Assembly: GCA_026395615.1 (NCBI GenBank)
Contig: JAPLYH010000049.1
Coordinates: forward strand, 1-25,051
DNA: 25,051 bases
Direction: 5' to 3'
Source: Candidatus Parcubacteria bacterium
GTDB taxonomy: Bacteria > Patescibacteriota > Minisyncoccia > Minisyncoccales > PEYH01
A program made the translations under genes and the position numbers. The first letter of the stretch is position 1; the number at the start of each line of letters is the position of its first letter. Shown one piece after another: positions 6,711 to 15,015 of the stretch. The notes under the pieces were generated by a model. It saw only the letters and a program-made list of their open reading frames with translations, was not told the origin of the DNA and did not search any database.

Positions 6711-8744
6711 ATGTTATTTTCTTACAACTGGTTACAATCATTTTTTAAAGGCAAGCTACCTGAACCAAAGAAATTGGCAGAGCTTTTAACTTTGCATAGT
6801 TTTGAAGTTGAAGAAGTTAAGAAACAAGATAAGGATTGGGTTTTTGATATAAACGTAACTCCTAACAGAGGAACTGATTGTTTTTCGCATTTTGGTATAG
6901 CTCGTGAAATTAGTGCTTTTACCAAGTTAAAAATCAAGAATGAAAAGTTAAAAATAAAAGAAGATGGAAAAACAAGAATAAATGATTTTATAGATGTAAA
7001 AGTAGATAAGGGAGCAGATTGCCCGAGATATACGGGAAGAGTTTTAATTAGGATAAAAGTTGGTTCTTCGCCTAAATATATACAAGAGAGATTGCGATCT
7101 TGCGGAGTTGAGCCGATTAATAATATTGTTGACGCGGCTAATTATGTAATGCTTGAAATAGGGCAGCCGCTTCATGCTTTTGATTTAAATAAAATTAGTA
7201 ATAAAAAGATTTTTGTCAGAAGAGCAAAAACAGGGGAACAGATAAACGCTTTAGATGATAAAACATATAAATTAAATGAAAATAATCTTGTTATTGCTGA
7301 TTCTGAGAAAATGTTGGCAATTGCAGGAATCAAAGGAGGAAAAGATACTGCTATAGATAAAAATACAAAGGATATTTTTATTGAGTCAGCTAACTTTGAG
7401 CCGTCATTGATCCGGATTAGTTCACAAGAACTCGGGTTGAAAACAGATGCTTCTTTGAGATTTGAACACTGGATGGATCCGAATATGACTGAATCGGCAG
7501 CGGACAGATTAGCCCAATTAATTCAGGAAGTTGCTGGAGGAGAAATAGTTAAAAATAGAATAGATTTTTATCCGAAAAAGATTTTACCAAGAAAATTGAA
7601 ATTAGATTTAGAAAAGGCGGAAAGTTTGTTGGGGGTTAATCTCGGCAAAAAAGAAGTTATTAATATCTTGAACTCTCTTGGCCTAAAAACTAAAGCAGAT
7701 CTTACGGTTGAGATTCCGACTTGGCGCCCAGATTTAGTTCAAAATGAAGATTTGACAGAAGAAATTGGCAGGATTTATGGATATAAAAATATAGAATCAA
7801 GTTTTCCAAAATTGGCCCTAGCGCCGGCTAAAAGGAATGACAATATATCCTGGGGAGATAAGATAAAAGATTTTTTGAGACAAGCTGGATTTACAGAAGA
7901 ATATAATTATTCTTTTATCAGTAGAAAATTAGGTGATATGGCAGAAGGAGGATTAGTTGAATTAGAAAATCCTTTTTCAGAAGAGTTTTATTATCTTAGG
8001 CCTAATTTATTATTTAATCTCTGGGGAAATACTCAATATAATATAAAGAATCTTAATACCGAACAAGCGATTAAAATTTTTGAACTAGGAAAAGTGTTCA
8101 AAAAATATAAAGGAGAAGTTATTGAAAAGAAATCTTTAAGCGCAATTATGACAGGAAAAGATTCTTTTTACGCTCTTAAGGGAGTGATTGATTCATTATT
8201 TGAAAAACTTGGCATTAGTGATTATTATTTTGATGAATATCAGGCAACGCCCGAGAGCACTGAATTTAATCTTTGGGATAGAGAAGCAATGGCAGAGATA
8301 AAGATTAACGGCAAAGAATTAGGATTTTTAGGAGAATTAAAACTCCCGGTATTGGATAAGAATGGGCGAGATTGTAAGATTTTTGCTTTTGATATTGATA
8401 TGGAAGCTCTTGTAACAGAGTGCAATGAAGAATATGAGTATATGCCGATATCAAAATTTCCAGCTGCCATCAGAGATATCGCATTGCTCGTGCCTCAAGA
8501 TGTAAGAGTGGGGGATATTTTAAATATTATAAACACGAGTGAGAATAAATATATTAGAGATGTTGATTTGTTTGATTTTTATGAGGGGCCTCAATTGCCA
8601 GAGGACAGGAAAAGTTTAGCGTTTCATATAATATTTCAAGCAGATGATAAAACATTGAATAAGCAGGAAATTGATTTAGCGATGAAAAAAATAACAGATG
8701 CGCTGGAAGAGAATGACGATTGGGAAGTGCGAAAATCCGCTTAA
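6711..8744 (+). CDS. pheT: phenylalanyl-tRNA synthetase beta subunit, short form
   Basis: 677 residues, against about 800 in E. coli. Beta subunit of PheRS, needed for the alpha2-beta2 assembly, editing of mischarged Tyr-tRNA-Phe and tRNA binding. The N-terminus MLFSYNWLQSFF is typical, but the sequence passes at once to DINVTPNRGTDCFSHFGIARE, so the EMAP-II-like tRNA-binding OB domain (B2) is missing. B3/B4 editing domains, B5 and the class II-like core follow, and the last ~95 residues (from YMPISKFPAAIRDIALLV) are the FDX-ACB anticodon-binding domain. I chose ATG 6711 over the in-frame upstream start near 6669 because it gives the family N-terminus. A 7-residue tandem (KLKIKNE/KLKIKED) sits near residues 72-85. 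Confidence 0.96.
   Translation: MLFSYNWLQSFFKGKLPEPKKLAELLTLHSFEVEEVKKQDKDWVFDINVTPNRGTDCFSHFGIAREISAFTKLKIKNEKLKIKEDGKTRINDFIDVKVDKGADCPRYTGRVLIRIKVGSSPKYIQERLRSCGVEPINNIVDAANYVMLEIGQPLHAFDLNKISNKKIFVRRAKTGEQINALDDKTYKLNENNLVIADSEKMLAIAGIKGGKDTAIDKNTKDIFIESANFEPSLIRISSQELGLKTDASLRFEHWMDPNMTESAADRLAQLIQEVAGGEIVKNRIDFYPKKILPRKLKLDLEKAESLLGVNLGKKEVINILNSLGLKTKADLTVEIPTWRPDLVQNEDLTEEIGRIYGYKNIESSFPKLALAPAKRNDNISWGDKIKDFLRQAGFTEEYNYSFISRKLGDMAEGGLVELENPFSEEFYYLRPNLLFNLWGNTQYNIKNLNTEQAIKIFELGKVFKKYKGEVIEKKSLSAIMTGKDSFYALKGVIDSLFEKLGISDYYFDEYQATPESTEFNLWDREAMAEIKINGKELGFLGELKLPVLDKNGRDCKIFAFDIDMEALVTECNEEYEYMPISKFPAAIRDIALLVPQDVRVGDILNIINTSENKYIRDVDLFDFYEGPQLPEDRKSLAFHIIFQADDKTLNKQEIDLAMKKITDALEENDDWEVRKSA
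6924..6963 (+). repeat. A-rich 21-nt tandem repeat in frame in pheT
   Basis: AAGTTAAAAAT occurs at 6924-6934 and 6945-6955. The 21-nt period encodes KLKIKNE then KLKIKED. It lies in a surface segment after the first conserved block and resembles the A-rich inserts in pheS and miaB. Confidence 0.55.
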
Positions 8745-8782
8745 TCAATGATAAATAATTAAAATTAGCGATCTAGATTTAT

Positions 8783-10717
8783 ATGCCAAAGAATACCAAA
8801 AAAACGGACAGTCAAGAATATACAGCAAAAGACATTTTTGTTTTAAAAGGGCTTGAACCAGTGAGGAAAAGGCCGGCTATGTATATTGGTTCAACGGGAA
8901 TTGAGGGCCTGCATCATTTGATTTGGGAGTGTCTTGATAATTCAATAGACGAAGCAATGGGCGGCTACGCTGATGATATCGAGGTAGTGCTTTTGCCGAA
9001 TAATCAAGTAAGAGTTACGGACAACGGAAGAGGTATCCCGGTTGATATCCATCCTGAAACAAAAGTATCTGCCCTTGAAACAGTTTTAACCACACTCCAC
9101 GCAGGCGCGAAGTTCGGGAAGAAAGTTTATCAGGTTTCCGGTGGTTTGCATGGCGTTGGTGTTTCCGTTGTTTGCGCGCTTTCTTCTTATATGAGAGTAG
9201 AGGTTTGCCGTGATGGTTTTTTACATTATCAGGAATATTATCAGGGCATACCAAAGGCAAGGGTTAAAAAAGAAGGAAAATGTAGCCAGAGCGGAACGAC
9301 AGTGATATTCCAGCCCGATAAAGAAATTTTTCAGACTATTACGTTTGACCGAAAAACAGTTTTAAACCACTTGAGACGGCAAGCTTATTTGACAAAAGGA
9401 GTAAGATTGAAGTTTGAAGATCAAAGAACTGATAAAAAATTCGTTTATGATTTCTATTTTGAAGGAGGATTGAAAACTTATACAAAATATTTGGCAGGAA
9501 GCAACAATTTGATCCACGAAAATCCGTTTTATGTGGCTAAAGAGAAAGAAGGCATTTTAGTAGAAACAGCTTTTCAATATACAGAAGAACAAGAGGGTTA
9601 TGAAGAAAGTTTTGCTAATAATATTTTCACCCTTGAAGGAGGAACTCATTTGACTGGTTTTAAGAGCGCTTTGACCAGAGTTTTAAATGATTATGCCAAG
9701 AAAAACAATTATCTAAAAGAAGATGATGAAAATTTAGATGGAAGAGATGTCAGGATAGGGCTTAATGTCGCAGTTTCGGTAAAAATAAGAGAACCTCAAT
9801 TTGAAGGACAGACAAAAACTAAGCTTGGCAACCCAGAGGCCAGAACAGCTGTAGAAGCGGTTATAAACGAATCATTAACCGAATATTTAGAACAATATCC
9901 GCAAGATGCGCGAGCAATTGTTATGTATTGTCTCTTAGCTGCCAAGGCAAGAAGGGCAGCATCAGCAGCGCGCCAGACAGTTCTTAGAAAGGGCGCTTTA
10001 GAAGGATTGAGTTTGCCTGGAAAATTAGCTGATTGTTCTTCAAAAGATCCGGCAGAATCAGAATTATTTATAGTGGAAGGTCAGAGCGCCGGGGGCTCGG
10101 CTAAATCAGGGAGGGACAGAAAATTTCAAGCGATTTTGCCTTTGCGAGGAAAGATTCTTAATGTGGAAAGAGCAAAGCTTAATAGAATGTTAGAATCCGA
10201 CGAAATTAAGGCCTTGATTATCGCTTTAGGCACAGCCATTGCTCAGGATTTTGATATTTCAAAATTGCGCTATCACAGAGTAATTATTATGACTGATGCT
10301 GATGTTGATGGCGCCCATATAAGAACCCTTTTACTGACTTTATTCTACAGGCACCTTAAGCCAGTGATTGAACAGGGTTATTTATATATTGCTCAACCGC
10401 CGCTTTATAAAATTCAGGATGGTAAGAGAATGGAATATGCCTATAATGAGGAGGATAAAACAGAAATAGTAGAGGATATGAGAAAAACTGGGGCTAAAAA
10501 TTTGAATGTTCAACGATATAAGGGTTTGGGAGAAATGGATGCGGATCAATTATGGGAAACAACAATGAATCCGGCAAACAGGAGTTTATTAAGAGTTAAC
10601 ATAGAAGATGCAAAAGAAGCAGATAATATTTTTGACATTTTAATGGGCGAGGAGGTTGTGGCAAGAAAGAAATTTATCCAAACCCATGCCAAATATGTCA
10701 AAAATTTGGATGTTTAA
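8783..10717 (+). CDS. gyrB: DNA gyrase subunit B
   Basis: 644 residues, the usual length of short-type GyrB. ATPase subunit of gyrase, which negatively supercoils DNA with GyrA. The N-terminal GHKL ATPase has E49 and N53 (ECLDNSIDEA), VTDNGRGIP (78-86) and GGLHGVG (120-126). The transducer ends with the QTKTKLGN loop (343-350). The TOPRIM domain has E432 and the metal-binding TDADVDG (504-510). QRYKGLGEMDADQLWETTM near the C-terminus fits GyrB/ParE. The first TOPRIM motif reads EGQSAGG instead of the near-invariant EGDSAGG. The start ATG 8783 is 38 nt after pheT and has no Shine-Dalgarno sequence. ParE cannot be wholly excluded; only one such subunit is visible and the QTK loop and length favour GyrB. 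Confidence 0.93.
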   Translation: MPKNTKKTDSQEYTAKDIFVLKGLEPVRKRPAMYIGSTGIEGLHHLIWECLDNSIDEAMGGYADDIEVVLLPNNQVRVTDNGRGIPVDIHPETKVSALETVLTTLHAGAKFGKKVYQVSGGLHGVGVSVVCALSSYMRVEVCRDGFLHYQEYYQGIPKARVKKEGKCSQSGTTVIFQPDKEIFQTITFDRKTVLNHLRRQAYLTKGVRLKFEDQRTDKKFVYDFYFEGGLKTYTKYLAGSNNLIHENPFYVAKEKEGILVETAFQYTEEQEGYEESFANNIFTLEGGTHLTGFKSALTRVLNDYAKKNNYLKEDDENLDGRDVRIGLNVAVSVKIREPQFEGQTKTKLGNPEARTAVEAVINESLTEYLEQYPQDARAIVMYCLLAAKARRAASAARQTVLRKGALEGLSLPGKLADCSSKDPAESELFIVEGQSAGGSAKSGRDRKFQAILPLRGKILNVERAKLNRMLESDEIKALIIALGTAIAQDFDISKLRYHRVIIMTDADVDGAHIRTLLLTLFYRHLKPVIEQGYLYIAQPPLYKIQDGKRMEYAYNEEDKTEIVEDMRKTGAKNLNVQRYKGLGEMDADQLWETTMNPANRSLLRVNIEDAKEADNIFDILMGEEVVARKKFIQTHAKYVKNLDV

Positions 10718-10719
10718 TA

Positions 10720-10747
10720 TTGACATTAATCAGCTAGGTGGTAATAT
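10720..10747 (+). promoter_or_regulatory. promoter of secE-nusG-rplK
   Basis: TTGACA at 10720-10725, a 16-nt spacer and TAATAT at 10742-10747, preceded by TGG, start right after the gyrB stop. Transcription would begin near 10754. Confidence 0.75.
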
Positions 10748-10754
10748 GAGGATG

Positions 10755-10771
10755 CCCCTCAAGGGGGTTTT
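10755..10771 (+). promoter_or_regulatory. small GC hairpin plus TTTT at the 5' end of the secE leader
   Basis: CCCC (10755-10758), a TCAA loop, GGGG (10763-10766), then GTTTT. It falls at or next to the predicted transcription start, so it may be a weak gyrB terminator or a 5' stabilising hairpin. Confidence 0.4.
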
Positions 10772-10795
10772 AAAGACCTTATTGATAATAAAATT

Positions 10796-11002
10796 ATGAA
10801 AATAACTACTTTACCCCATAAACTTATTCTTTACTTTAAGCAAGTAAAGACAGAAGTAAAAAAGATTAATTGGCCAACTAGACAGGAAACCGTGAGATAT
10901 GCTTTGACAGTTATTGTTATATCTTCAGTAGTGGCAGTTTTCTTGGGTGGATTAGATTTAGCATTCGGTTCGTTGTTAAGAAAAGTAATCACTTTGTTTT
11001 AA
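10796..11002 (+). CDS. secE: preprotein translocase subunit SecE
   Basis: 68 residues. Small essential subunit of the SecYEG channel in the cytoplasmic membrane. It shows the minimal SecE form: an amphipathic basic N-terminal helix with the conserved EVKKINWPTRQETVR block (~21-35) followed by one membrane helix (YALTVIVISSVVAVFLGGLD, ~36-56). It is placed as in most bacteria directly before nusG, with an 8-nt gap. The start ATG 10796 has no ribosome site. The length and the WPTRQE motif make the call secure. Confidence 0.95.
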   Translation: MKITTLPHKLILYFKQVKTEVKKINWPTRQETVRYALTVIVISSVVAVFLGGLDLAFGSLLRKVITLF

Positions 11003-11010
11003 TAAATTTT

Positions 11011-11556
11011 ATGCCAAAACAAAAAATTCCAAAAACCAGACAGTGGTATGTACTTCATACTTATTCTGGCTACGAAGATTCAGTGGCAAAAAATCTTAAA
11101 CACAGAGTTGAGTCGCTAGGAATGGAGGATAAGATTTTTAATGTTTTAGTACCCAAAGAAAAGAAAATAAAAATTAAGGGCGGGAAAAGAAAGGCGACAG
11201 AAGAAAAGATTTATCCGGGATATGTTTTGGTGGAAATGATAGTAACCGATGATTCTTGGTATGTAGTTAGAAATACCCCGAATGTTACCGGATTTGTGGG
11301 AGCAGGAACTACGCCTGTCCCGGTTTCCACGGGAGAAATATCAGAAATAACCCAGAGAGTGGAAAAAGAAAGCCCCAAATATACAATAAATATCGCAGTA
11401 GGGGACACGGTAAAAATTACAGATGGGCCTTTTAAAGAATATGAGGGCAAGGTTTCTGAGCTTGACCAGGAACAAGGAAAGGTTAAAGTAATGGTTAATT
11501 TATTTGGCAGAGATACTCCGGTTGAGCTGGATTCTTTACAAATAAAAAAGATTTAA
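11011..11556 (+). CDS. nusG: transcription termination/antitermination factor NusG
   Basis: 181 residues, normal for NusG. It binds the RNA polymerase clamp and links it to Rho or ribosomal protein S10. The N-terminal NGN domain starts with RQWYVLHTYSGYEDSVAKNL (14-33) and includes YPGYVLVEM and the NTPNVTGFVG block. The C-terminal KOW domain has VGDTVKITDGPFKEYEGKV and ends VNLFGRDTPVELD. Only 8 nt follow secE and 13 nt precede rplK, so all three form one operon. The start is ATG 11011. Confidence 0.97.
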   Translation: MPKQKIPKTRQWYVLHTYSGYEDSVAKNLKHRVESLGMEDKIFNVLVPKEKKIKIKGGKRKATEEKIYPGYVLVEMIVTDDSWYVVRNTPNVTGFVGAGTTPVPVSTGEISEITQRVEKESPKYTINIAVGDTVKITDGPFKEYEGKVSELDQEQGKVKVMVNLFGRDTPVELDSLQIKKI

Positions 11557-11569
11557 TAATTATAAAAGA

Positions 11570-11992
11570 ATGAAAAAAATTAAAGCTATAGTAAAACTTC
11601 AGATTTCAGCAGGGCAAGCTAATCCAGCTCCTCCAATTGGACCGGCCTTAGCATCTCAGGGCTTGAATATAGGAGAATTTTGCCAGAAATTTAATGAGGC
11701 CACCAGGGAACAAATGGGTTTCACCATACCGGTAGAAGTAACTGTTTATGAAGACAGAACTTATATTTTTAAATTAAAACAGCCATTAGCAGCTGATTTA
11801 ATTAAAAAGGCAGTTGGGGTGGCTAAAGGTTCCGGAGTTCCTAATCGCAAAAAAGTTGGTAAGCTCACCAAGAGCCAACTTAAAGAAATAGCCCAGAAAA
11901 AGATGGCTGATTTAAATACAGAGGATGTTGAACAAGCAATGAAAGTAATTGCCGGAACAGCTCGCTCAATGGGCATTGATGTAGAACAATGA
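11570..11992 (+). CDS. rplK: ribosomal protein L11 (uL11)
   Basis: 140 residues, full length. It binds 23S rRNA at the GTPase-associated centre. The N-terminal domain has the proline-rich NPAPPIGPALASQGLNIGEFC (17-37), with the PxPPIGPALxxxGxN signature. The C-terminal rRNA-binding domain ends AGTARSMGIDVE. It is the last gene of secE-nusG-rplK: a clear terminator follows at 12020-12047 and rplA (uL1), the usual next gene, is absent. TGA is the stop codon, which supports the standard genetic code. Confidence 0.97.
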   Translation: MKKIKAIVKLQISAGQANPAPPIGPALASQGLNIGEFCQKFNEATREQMGFTIPVEVTVYEDRTYIFKLKQPLAADLIKKAVGVAKGSGVPNRKKVGKLTKSQLKEIAQKKMADLNTEDVEQAMKVIAGTARSMGIDVEQ

Positions 11993-12019
11993 TATAAATT
12001 TTAAGTCAAATAGAAATTG

Positions 12020-12047
12020 AAAATCCCTGAGATAGGGATTTTCTTTT
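12020..12047 (+). terminator. terminator after rplK
   Basis: AAAATCCCT (12020-12028) pairs perfectly with AGGGATTTT (12034-12042) around a 5-nt loop and is followed by CTTTT. Confidence 0.9.
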
Positions 12048-12131
12048 CTTTTTTAAAGATATTTGCTAAGGTGATTTTATGAGTAGGAATAGAGGAGTTG
12101 TTCGTTCCCAATCAAAGACGGGGAGGTGTGT

Positions 12132-12788
12132 ATGGAAATTCTGCGCTCACCTGGTAATGGTGAGATTCTAGCAGTGCTGGTAGGAGATGGTAGCGATTCT
12201 CCATTGGAGCTTATCGAGCTCGCTGGGAGAACTGCGCATCAGAGTGCGGACAAGATATCTCCAGGTACAGCTGAAGCTTTTGTCCGGAAAATCCTAGCGA
12301 GGGGTCATGGGAGCGTACTAGAACACTCTTGTATGACAGTACGTTTTCGTGACTGTTCGAGGGGGTTTACCCATGAACTAGTTCGACATCGCCTTGTCTC
12401 TTTCACTCAAGAGTCAACAAGGTATGTCGATGAAGGCAGAAATCTCCGAGTCGTGTGTCCTCCAGATAGGGATCCCGATGAGCCAGTTCTCATCCACCTA
12501 CCAGATGGGCATGAGGTTTGTGTTTCTTTTGCCCAGTGGGTAGAGATGAATGAGCAGATGTACATCGGATTGCGAGGAATCGGGTGGAATAAAGAGGATG
12601 CCAGACAGGTGCTTCCCACTGGAATTGTCGCCGAGATTGTGATGACGGCGAATTTCAGAGAGTGGAGGCATGTCTTCTCTCTTCGGTGTGCGCCAACAGC
12701 TCATTGGGAGATTCGTGCTGTGATGAAAGATCTTCTGAAGACCGTAAGGGCAAGGGTGCCGGTGGTCTTTGATGATCTGTGTCCATAA
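12132..12788 (+). CDS. thyX: flavin-dependent thymidylate synthase ThyX
   Basis: 218 residues, in the ThyX range. It makes dTMP from dUMP with FAD, NADPH and methylene-tetrahydrofolate and is unrelated to ThyA. The signature RHRx7S is complete (R85-H86-R87, S95: RHRLVSFTQES). The upstream HGSVLEHSCMTV block and the downstream NFREWRHVFSLRC...HWEIRAV block, with the substrate-binding Arg, are typical. I prefer ATG 12132 over GTG 12126 because GTG overlaps the ribosome site GGGGAGG. Base and codon use differ from rplK and gatB: G+C-richer (28 of 60 in 12361-12420), with many CGN arginines. It stands alone after the rplK terminator with its own terminator, as a self-contained unit between native genes. 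A clear promoter is not visible. Confidence 0.95.
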   Translation: MEILRSPGNGEILAVLVGDGSDSPLELIELAGRTAHQSADKISPGTAEAFVRKILARGHGSVLEHSCMTVRFRDCSRGFTHELVRHRLVSFTQESTRYVDEGRNLRVVCPPDRDPDEPVLIHLPDGHEVCVSFAQWVEMNEQMYIGLRGIGWNKEDARQVLPTGIVAEIVMTANFREWRHVFSLRCAPTAHWEIRAVMKDLLKTVRARVPVVFDDLCP

Positions 12789-12808
12789 GGAAGGGGTGGA
12801 CTACTGTC

Positions 12809-12848
12809 GATGGAGTTTCGGATGATATCCGGGGCTCCATCTTCTTTT
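12809..12848 (+). terminator. two-step terminator after thyX
   Basis: GATGGAG (12809-12815) pairs with CTCCATC (12835-12841). An inner stem CGGAT/ATCCG (12819-12823 / 12827-12831) sits inside. CTTCTTTT follows. Confidence 0.8.
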
Positions 12849-12891
12849 ATTTTCCATTAAAATCTGTTAAAGTGATTGAACATAAAGAAAA

Positions 12892-14352
12892 ATGAAATAC
12901 ATTCCTACAATTGGTTTGGAAATCCATACAGAACTAAATACAGATTCCAAAATGTTCTGTTCTTGCAAAAATAATTCTCTTGAACCAAGGGCAAATGTTA
13001 ATATTTGTCCTGTTTGTATGGGTCATCCGGGAGTTTTGCCAGTTATTAACGGGGAAGCAGTTAAAAAAGTAGTTAAAACAGGAATTGCTCTGAATTGTAA
13101 AATTGCCAAGGATTCAAGATTTGAAAGAAAGAACTATTTTTATCCTGACTTGCCAAAAGGTTATCAGATTTCGCAATACGCCTTGCCTTTGTGTGAGAAC
13201 GGATTTTTGGAAATAAACAGAAGAAAAATAGGAATAACAAGGATTCATTTGGAGGAAGAAGCAGCAAAATTAATTCATCAAAAAGACGGAACCTTGGTTG
13301 ATTTTAATAGGGCTGGTATTCCATTAATGGAATTAGTAACTGAACCCGATATAACGAGTGGAGAAGAGGCGCATAATTTTGCCAGAGAACTTCAGCTTAT
13401 TTTGCGTTATTTAGGAGTTTCTTCCGCTGATATGGAAAAAGGGCAAATGAGAGTTGAAGTAAATGTTTCTTTAAGAACAGGAGAAAAATTAGGCACAAAA
13501 GTAGAAATAAAAAATCTTAATTCTTTTAGAACAATAAAAAAGGCATTGGAATATGAAATAGTACGGCAAACAGAAGTTTTAGAGTCGGGAAATAAGGTTA
13601 TACACGAGACAAGAGGATGGGATGATAAAAAACAAATTACTGTAAGCCAAAGAAGCAAAGAAGAAGCTCATGATTACAGATATTTTCCAGAACCGGATTT
13701 GCCGCCATTGGAGCTTTCTGATGACTATATTTCAACAATCAGGTGCCAAATACCTGAATTGCCTCATAATAAAAGGATTCGTTTTAAACAAGAGTATTTT
13801 TTAAAGGATGAAGATATTGAAATTTTCGTTTTTAATAAAGATTTAGGAGAATATTTTGAGCAAGTTGTCTCGGAATTTCAGGTTTGGCTTGAGGATAAAA
13901 ATAACAAGGAAGTGGGGGAGAAAGAATACAAAGATTTAGCTCAATCTGCTTCTAATTATATTTTGACTGATTTATCAGGGCTTTTAAATGGAATGTCTGT
14001 GGAAGATAAGAATTTCCGCATTACTGCGGAAAACTTCGCAGAATTTATTTCCATACTTTATAAAAAGGAAATTACGAGCAAAATTGCTAAAATTGTTTTG
14101 AAAGAAATGTTTGAAAAAGGTTCTGACCCCTCGGACGTTATTGATGAAAAAGGATTAAACCAGGTAGAAAACGAACAAGAACTTGAACAAATTGTTTCTG
14201 ATATTATTTCCAGTAATCTGCGGGCAGTTGATGACTATAAGAACGGCAAAGAAAACGCTTTGCAGTTTTTGATTGGCCAGGCAATGGCGAAAACGAAAGG
14301 CAGAGCGAAGCCGGATATACTGGAAAAACTCTTTACAAAGTTATTAAACTAA
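12892..14352 (+). CDS. gatB: aspartyl/glutamyl-tRNA amidotransferase subunit B
   Basis: 486 residues, full length. Subunit of GatCAB, which converts Glu-tRNA-Gln (and Asp-tRNA-Asn) to the amide form; GatB holds the kinase/transamidation site and binds the tRNA. It begins with IGLEIHTEL, followed by Cys residues of the zinc knuckle (FCSCKNN...NICPVCMGHPG, ~22-45), NYFYPDLPKGYQISQ, and DYRYFPEPDLPPL near 262-274. The C-terminal helical and YqeY-like tail domains are present and end with GQAMAKTKGRAKPDIL. gatA and gatC are not in the window. The start ATG 12892 lacks a Shine-Dalgarno sequence. The promoter of the next unit overlaps its last codons. Confidence 0.97.
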   Translation: MKYIPTIGLEIHTELNTDSKMFCSCKNNSLEPRANVNICPVCMGHPGVLPVINGEAVKKVVKTGIALNCKIAKDSRFERKNYFYPDLPKGYQISQYALPLCENGFLEINRRKIGITRIHLEEEAAKLIHQKDGTLVDFNRAGIPLMELVTEPDITSGEEAHNFARELQLILRYLGVSSADMEKGQMRVEVNVSLRTGEKLGTKVEIKNLNSFRTIKKALEYEIVRQTEVLESGNKVIHETRGWDDKKQITVSQRSKEEAHDYRYFPEPDLPPLELSDDYISTIRCQIPELPHNKRIRFKQEYFLKDEDIEIFVFNKDLGEYFEQVVSEFQVWLEDKNNKEVGEKEYKDLAQSASNYILTDLSGLLNGMSVEDKNFRITAENFAEFISILYKKEITSKIAKIVLKEMFEKGSDPSDVIDEKGLNQVENEQELEQIVSDIISSNLRAVDDYKNGKENALQFLIGQAMAKTKGRAKPDILEKLFTKLLN

Positions 14353-14360
14353 GGTATAAT
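14332..14360 (+). promoter_or_regulatory. promoter of the HAD-like unit, overlapping the end of gatB
   Basis: TTTACA at 14332-14337, a 17-nt spacer and TATAAT at 14355-14360. The -35 box lies inside gatB codons and the gatB stop (14350-14352) lies in the spacer. Confidence 0.8.
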
Positions 14361-14421
14361 ATAAGCACAGAAAATCAGCACACTGTCAAGTTAGGCAGCT
14401 TCATAGGGGAGGTGAGTCCCG

Positions 14422-14976
14422 ATGGAAATGGCGAGGCAAGTCCTCATCAGCGATTTCGATGGTACGCTTGCGTGGTTCAGTTTGCCGTACAGCATCCATC
14501 ATTGGCTTTCGCAGCACCGGTCGTGGCTCATCTTCTTGATACCAGTACTCCCAGTTGTGTACGCACTTTACCTACATCGTCCATGCAAAAGGACCGCAGG
14601 ACAAGCTATCCTCGCTCATAAGAGAGAAGGGGGTAGAGTTGTGGTCTTTTCGTCCACAGAGGATCTGTGGATAACCAGGTTTATCATCTGGTCATGGCTG
14701 GTGTGGTGGGAGATTCCTTGTGATCAACTCATTTTGCGTCCGCATAACGAGTTGACAAGGGAATTCAAGATGAGAGTCATCCTAGAAGAGGGTTGCTCCG
14801 TGCTACTTGAGAACGATACGTCAATGGTTGTTCGATTCGTTGATGAAGTACTGAAATCCGGTTTCCGGAATGTCAGTGTAGCTCGGCAGCAGCGTTATTC
14901 TATGGTGTCTTTCCAGAGAGGAGGTGATGTCGCTTGGAATGCGGCTCAAGACCGCATAGTCGGTAGTTGGGGGTAG
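14422..14976 (+). CDS. HAD-superfamily hydrolase-like protein with hydrophobic insert
   Basis: 184 residues. The four HAD motifs can be followed: D11-F-D13-G-T (motif I with nucleophile and acid), S77/S78 after the VVVF strand (motif II), K116 (motif III) and E130-N131-D132 in VLLENDTSM (motif IV). This suggests a phosphatase or phosphotransferase. Between motifs I and II, residues ~34-51 are strongly hydrophobic (WLIFLIPVLPVVYALYL), and 83-97 is Trp-rich, so the cap may be membrane-associated. The start ATG 14422 follows GGGGAGGTGA by 6-9 nt; ATG 14428 is possible. G+C-rich codon use, own promoter and downstream terminator mark it as a unit foreign to the AT-rich backbone. The substrate is unknown. 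Confidence 0.75.
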   Translation: MEMARQVLISDFDGTLAWFSLPYSIHHWLSQHRSWLIFLIPVLPVVYALYLHRPCKRTAGQAILAHKREGGRVVVFSSTEDLWITRFIIWSWLVWWEIPCDQLILRPHNELTREFKMRVILEEGCSVLLENDTSMVVRFVDEVLKSGFRNVSVARQQRYSMVSFQRGGDVAWNAAQDRIVGSWG

Positions 14977-15015
14977 CACACAACTTACTCTTCACAGCAA
15001 TGCAAGGGAGAGAGT

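Noticed and set aside
14412..14621. 69-codon frame overlapping the HAD-like gene start
   Set aside because: It overlaps a frame with full HAD motifs and a better-placed ribosome site, and has no recognisable features.
14921..14934. Second copy of AGGAGGTGATGT resembling the ribosome site at 4344
   Set aside because: It lies inside the HAD-like reading frame, where it encodes Gly-Gly-Asp-Val, and only a 10-residue frame follows it.
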